Shown here in pieces: positions 60,301 to 64,000 of a stretch of 64,000 nt of DNA. A program made the position numbers and the translations under genes. The notes below the pieces were generated by a model, which was given only the letters and a program-made list of their open reading frames with translations, ran no database searches and was not told the origin of the DNA. Origin of the DNA: Liolophura sinensis (taxonomy: Eukaryota > Mollusca > Polyplacophora > Chitonida > Chitonidae); assembly GCF_032854445.1 (NCBI RefSeq), contig NC_088299.1, positions 11,709,608-11,773,607 of the forward strand. Reading direction: 5' to 3'. How positions within the stretch are numbered: the stretch's first letter is position 1; each line of letters opens with the position of its first letter.

Positions 60301-62972
60301 CCAGCATTACGGTGTGCAGAGCCCGGGGGAAACCCATGACCATCCGCAAACTCCTGACCTTCCCATGTACTGCCGGAGAGGAAACCAGCATGAGCTGGAC
60401 TTCATGGGTGAGAGGCTCCTGGGCCATTGCGAATTCTGTTAAGGCTGAACCTGTTACAGGGAACTATATTTCATTTATTTATTTAATAAATTGGTGTTAA
60501 ACGATGCGCTCAAGGATTATTCACATTTGACAGCGGCGATGTTTATGGGTGGAGAAGTCCGGAGTGTCTGGAGTAAATCATCGACATTCGACAAGTACCT
60601 GACAAAACTCACTACTTAAAGCGCAGCCGAAACAGCGAGAGCTCGATTCGAGCACGCGACTTCATTGTTCATAGGCCCGGTGGTTACAGCGTGCAAGGAA
60701 TTATGGTCACATCGGATATTATGATCTCTAGCGAAATGAATGTCAGAAATGCTATGAACACTGAGAGTAATGAACACTGACAGCAATGAACACTGAGAGC
60801 AATGGGCACCGACAGCCAGAAGCACTGAGAGCATACAAGGTAGCAAACCTTACCGTGAAGACAAGAGAGGGAATAGGCGTCAACTTCTTGACATGTACAA
60901 ACGACAGTAGACCTGGCAGATGTCCTTCTCTGGCAGCCACATAACACAGCCTACAATATACAAGTATTCAAGCAACACAGTGTTTGTGATTTTTTTTATT
61001 CATTTAGATAACCATTATTTCTTTCTTTATTGACTTAATTCTTCCTTTATTTATGATTTATTTGGTTTTAGCGCCGTGCAAAAGATTAGGAAAAGGGGCA
61101 TAACTCAGAAGTTGTTCAAGTTTAATACTTTGAAGTGGAGAATGGATATTACGGTTTAACGTCACTTTGGCAATTTTAGTATATGTAAAACATATTTTAC
61201 GTTTACAATTCTTCTTTCATAAAGATCAAAGAGCCGTACCGTACGGATCCAAGGCAGTACTTGGGGAAAATACATTTCATGTAGTGCGAAACCACGCTTT
61301 TCAAAGTGATATGACTGACGCTTGAACACGTCTATTTGATAACATGCAAATCTCGCTAAAAAGCGTGATTTCGCCTTACATAACGTTCACACCGTACTCA
61401 GTAATTACCTTCCTCCGGTAAAGCAGGTGCCATTGGCAGCGCCGAACGTGGAGCAGGCTACAGCAAACGGAATGACGACGGCCACACTGCCCAAGACGCG
61501 TTCTCCCCAGGTCTGTGAGGCAAACAGAAAGTCACGTGACTTTACCACAACATCATGTTACATCGTACAGATGTAACTGAGTGTCTTGTGAAGTCAATGA
61601 TACAAACAAAGAGTTAATATGTCTACAGAATCCTAGAATTGTTAAGTTGTAAGCCTAACACAGAGAATATAACTTACCACAGGTATAACAGAGGAGGCTA
61701 ACAGCCTGTATATTAGTGGATATAATAAGTTGTAACTTTACCACAGCTACAGCAAACAAGGCCAACAACCCGCACAGTCTATACCATAGGCTGTAACTTA
61801 CCATAGTTACAACAAAGAAAGCCAACAAACCTGCACAGTCGATACAATAAATTGTAACTTACCACAGCTACAGCAAACAAGGCCAACAACCTGCACAGTC
61901 CATACAATAAGTTGTAAATTACCACAGCTGCAAGAAAGAAAGACAACAAACCTGCACAGTGGATGCAATAAGTTGTAACGTACCATAACAAACATTCCAC
62001 ACAAGGGATACCATAAATTATAACTTACCACAGCCACAGCAGAGGAGGCCAGCATGTCGGCCTTTGACATGACGCTGAAGTAGGAAATGTTGGTGAGAAT
62101 GTACAAGATCGTCACCAGTGGAAGGCCGATTAGAATGGAACGAGGCAGATTCCTACAGTAAGAGAAAAAGAGCTTCTTGCAAATTCGTCAACTTCACCAA
62201 TGGAACAAACATAATAAGAAGCTAGAGGATCTATACGTTTCACTTAAATTAAATGTCTGCTTACTTTAATATGGGGTTTGAGCGTAACGTTTGCGTACTT
62301 ATGGAACTTCATCGTAACGTCCACTTACTTACAGGGTTTCAGTTTAACGTCTGTTTTATAATACTTATTTTACGTCTACTTACTTAGGGGGATTCAGTTT
62401 AACGTCTACTCACTTTTGGGGATTCAGTTTAACGTTTGCTCACTTATGGAGCTTTGGTGTCTACTTACTTATGGAGCTTCATTGTAACGTCTACTTACTT
62501 TTCGGGGCTTCAGTTTAACATTTAATTGTGGGGCCTTTAGTGTACTTACGTTTGGGGATTCAGTGTAACGTCTACTTACTCATAGGGCTTCAGTGTAACG
62601 GCAGTAACCTGCGGATGGTCGTGAGTTTCCCCCGGGCTCGCCCGGTTTCCTTCCACCATAATGTTGGCCGCCGTCGCATAAGTGAAATATTCTTGAGTAC
62701 GTCGTAAAATACCAATCAAATAAACAAATAAATAAATCTTCAGTGAAACGCCTACTTACTTATGAGGCTTCAGTGTAATGTCTGTTTACTTTTCAGGGCT
62801 TCAGTTAATCGCCTACTGACTTAAAGGGCTTAAGTTCAAGGTCTACTTACGTACAGGGCTTCAGTTCAACGTCTACTTACTTACAGGGCGTCAGTTTAAC
62901 GCCTACTTACAAGTCAAATCAACTTACTTCTCGGGATGTTTCAGTTCCTCCACTGCGTAGTTCAAGTTGTTC
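54333..62972 (-). CDS. SLC7 light-chain amino acid transporter, gene 4 (3' half; 5' end off the right edge)
   Basis: Seven exons on the minus strand, in order: 62972-62928, 62152-62029, 61512-61409, 60950-60854, 59875-59720, 59284-59116, 54400-54333 (stop TGA). They equal exons 6-12 of genes 1 and 2 in phase and almost in length (45, 124, 104, 97, 156, 169, 68 nt). Differences are a 6-nt insertion giving [14 protein letters not shown] in exon 10 and a slightly longer end, APSKYEPSS. The 763 nt seen encode TM7-TM12, with [16 protein letters not shown]-like [17 protein letters not shown] and [11 protein letters not shown]. Exon 10 here is closer to human b0,+AT than those of its neighbours. All borders are GT-AG. 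Exons 1-5, including TM1 and the SLC3 Cys, should lie to the right. It is transcribed toward gene 3. Confidence 0.9.
54538..56575. repeat. 42-bp array in the last intron of gene 4, about 48 copies
   Basis: Unit: CCCTGTATTTGACATATCGT then ACACAGTATGAGCATTGCCCCA, 42 bp. Two unit types (TTGACATATCGTACACAG and TTTATCATATCCCGCACAG) alternate in blocks, a higher-order pattern. It gives long open frames in four frames ([14 protein letters not shown] on +, [14 protein letters not shown] on -). It starts about 140 nt inside the intron from the exon 12 acceptor (54401). No clear match to exon 11 or 12. Confidence 0.95.
56690..58585. repeat. 82-bp array in the last intron of gene 4, about 23 copies
   Basis: Unit: CACATTGTATTTCTTCATTC, AATATTGTATAAATCGCACT, ACACACTGTATTTTTTCACC, CAAAGTTGTCAGTTTCCCAGAC (82 bp). 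Variants at TTCAAT/TTGGAT/TTAAGT and ATAAATCGC/ATGCATCGC run in blocks. Diverged relatives (TTGTATGTTTC.., TCATCACACATTG) continue on both sides at 56560-56690 and about 58800-58930, so the old array was larger. Confidence 0.95.
58586..59115. other. Gene 4 last intron next to exon 11
   Basis: AT-rich, with an AAAT stretch at about 58740-58770 and degraded 82-bp-array-like text. No exon is supported. Confidence 0.4.
59876..60070. repeat. Acceptor-anchored repeats before gene 4 exon 10 (about 60 bp x 3-4)
   Basis: Read on +, the start of exon 10 and its acceptor (AGTCTATTAGGCTGGAGATG .. GTACGGAAATGATAGTCTGA, AATGA) recur at about 59890, 59950 and 60012: AAGTCTATAAGACTG(G)AGAT, ATCAACACGAAGGAAATG, (G/A)TGGTCTGAAATGACAAAAT. 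Each unit keeps the CAGAC acceptor junction on the minus strand. The amplified end is the same one as in gene 3. Confidence 0.82.
60100..60440. mobile_element. Two family A SINEs, tail to tail
   Basis: A plus copy (60100-60258; GGGAAGGTCTGTCACCAACC to CACCAATCAAATAAATAAAT) meets a minus copy (60259-60440; TTTGATTGCTATTCTACGCC to TGGGTGAGAGGCTCCTGGGC) at their AAAT tails. The pair is inverted and could fold as a hairpin in intron 9 transcripts of gene 4. Confidence 0.85.
60475..60700 (-). mobile_element. SINE family C, second clear copy
   Basis: TTTATTTAATAAATTGGTGT tail side, GCTCAAGGATTATTCACATT, GACAGCGGCGATGTTTATGG, and on the minus strand GCTCGAATCGAGCTCTCG as a B-box-like block, then CTGTAACCACCGGGCC toward the head. 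Confidence 0.6.
60744..60845. repeat. Short repeat just after the gene 4 exon 9 donor
   Basis: On +, five to six copies of a TGAACACTGA(G/C)AGCAA-type unit of 17-20 bp. It begins 9 nt inside the intron from the exon 9 donor (60853). Exon origin is not clear. Confidence 0.7.
61670..62028. repeat. Donor-anchored array, gene 4 intron 7 (about 60 bp x 6)
   Basis: Read on the minus strand, exon 7 ends GCCTCCTCTGCTGTGGCTGT, G|GTAAGTTATAATTTATG. About six units follow: (G)GCC..(T/C)TTGCTGTAGCTGTG|GTAA then GTTACAACTTATTGTATGGA then CTGTGCAGGTTGTTG. The donor is kept in most units. The homologous donor in gene 2 (exon 7) also seeded an array, but with a different unit and boundaries. Confidence 0.88.
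62270..62927. repeat. Donor-anchored array, gene 4 intron 6 (about 30 bp x ~18)
   Basis: On +, units read CAGTTTAACGTCTACTTACT then TACAGGGCTT; on the minus strand this is GAACTGAAGCCCTGTAAGTAAGTAGACG with a split core. Exon 6 ends GAACTGAAACATCCCGAGAA|GTAAGT, so the unit contains the exon end and donor. A family A SINE interrupts it. Confidence 0.82.
62598..62745 (+). mobile_element. SINE family A, 3' half, inside the intron 6 array
   Basis: GGCAGTAACCTGCGGATGGT, CACCATAATGTTGGCCGCCG, AATATTCTTGAGTACGTCGT, AAAATACCAATCAAATAAAC. Array units flank it on both sides. Confidence 0.85.
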
Positions 62973-64000
62973 CTGGAAATAAACATTAGAAAATGAAACA
63001 GTTTCATGACAAGTTTGAGACAGAAGGAACTGACGGTAGAGTAGATTGTATTAAACAAAAGCTGATCTGTTTCTGGGAGCTTTTGCGGGTCGTGGTCGAG
63101 TTTTTAAGGCGCTTTACTTTCAACTGATAGAATACAAGAGTTTACGCGCGTTAAAACCTGGCCATACTTAGACAGCAGATTTGTAAGTTCTCCCGCTCTC
63201 CTTGTTCATGGACTAGTGATTAGCTGACATTAACGCTCGTGTGGCCGCTCCGCAATCCAACGTTCGTTGAAGATCAATAGCCTTTTACCAATATGGTGGA
63301 TATATCTGTGCTGCGAAAGTTCGTCGGTAACTTATCATAGATCGCTGGTTTATCACGGGTATTCCAGTTTCCTCCACCCGTAAAACCGCCATAAGTGAAG
63401 CAATCTTGAGTATGGCGTTAAACAATAAGCAAACGATATATATAACATATATTCATAAAATAAATGGATCTTGTGGTTTTAACGCATCATTCGTCTTCAG
63501 CGGCTTTCAGCAAGTCAGCAAGTATGTCAGATATATACAAAGGGCGGTGGTTCACTACGGGTTCTGATGTTTTCTTAAAAGATAAAAATGGCCGCCGTCG
63601 TATAAATGACAACTAGCTAAGTAGAGCATAAGAATCAAATCAAATCCTTCGAACCGTTACTTTGTTTGCTATTTCGGTCGGTTAAATCGCAAACGTGTCT
63701 CCTTGTAGTATGCCATTCCCTTTGTCGACATACTTACAGGGCTGCCTCGCCAGAAGGAAGTCACCAGACAAGACACCCTTTAAGTCACATTGGAATGAAT
63801 AAATGAATTAATGCATGCTTGGGGTTTAACGTCGTGCTTAACAGTTATTCAGTCATATGACGACGAGGAATCATTAGGTGAGTGAACATGTATTGTGTCT
63901 TCTTGTGGCAGGGCGAGTCCACGCCGTGAAAGTGTTGCCGCCACTGAAGAATAATGCCTAAGGCACCAGACATGACGCCCCACCCAGTCACATTATACTG
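62973..64000. other. Gene 4 intron 5 (partial), with decayed repeats
   Basis: No exon is seen. Between about 63265 and 63620 lie two decayed SINE-like pieces (GGTTTATCACGGGTATTCCA, AAGCAATCTTGAGTATGGCG; GGTTCACTACGGGTTCTGAT, GGCCGCCGTCGTATAAATGA). Bases 63812-64000 are a family B SINE in minus orientation (CATGCTTGGGGTTTAACGTC, CAGTCATATGACGACGAGGA) cut by the window edge. Confidence 0.6.

Overview
This is animal nuclear DNA: AT-rich, intron-dense, with GT-AG exons of 45-243 nt, very long tandem repeats, and dozens of tRNA-derived SINE copies with AAAT-type tails. The SINE style suggests a lophotrochozoan, most likely a mollusc. That is an inference, and the species cannot be named from the sequence.

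Layout. (1) Bases 386-1708 hold the last two exons of an unidentified + strand gene. (2) 6211-17186 (+) and (3) 25931-42756 (+) are two complete 12-exon paralogues of the SLC7 light-chain amino acid transporter family (b0,+AT/LAT type). Every exon length is the same in the two genes except exon 1. (4) 47777-51095 (+) is a broken third copy with only the equivalents of exons 8, 9, 10 and 12. (5) 54333-62972 (-) is the 3' half of a fourth copy whose first five exons lie beyond the right edge. Together they form a local SLC7 cluster: three copies head-to-tail and one convergent. Each intact protein should be a 12-TM exchanger that pairs by disulfide with an SLC3 heavy chain, through a conserved Cys found at the expected place.

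The most striking feature is where the tandem repeats sit. At many exon-intron junctions in the cluster, and in the unrelated gene at the left edge, a block spanning the splice site (a few tens of bases of exon end plus the start of the intron, or the intron end plus exon start) has been amplified in tandem into the intron. Arrays range from 4 to about 50 copies. Different introns of different paralogues carry different arrays, each derived from its own neighbouring exon, so these look like independent events. Some arrays keep a good 5' splice site in nearly every unit: about 22 copies of 76 bp in gene 2 intron 7, and about 45 copies of 56 bp with CAG|GTAAG in gene 2 intron 11. One array (gene 3, 5 x 111 bp) keeps both acceptor and donor in each unit.

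The remaining space holds at least three SINE families, a small repeat present three times, simple repeats, and two large arrays (54.5-56.6 kb and 56.7-58.6 kb) in the last intron of gene 4. Most long open frames in the window are products of arrays whose unit is a multiple of three, or are SINE sequence, and are not genes.
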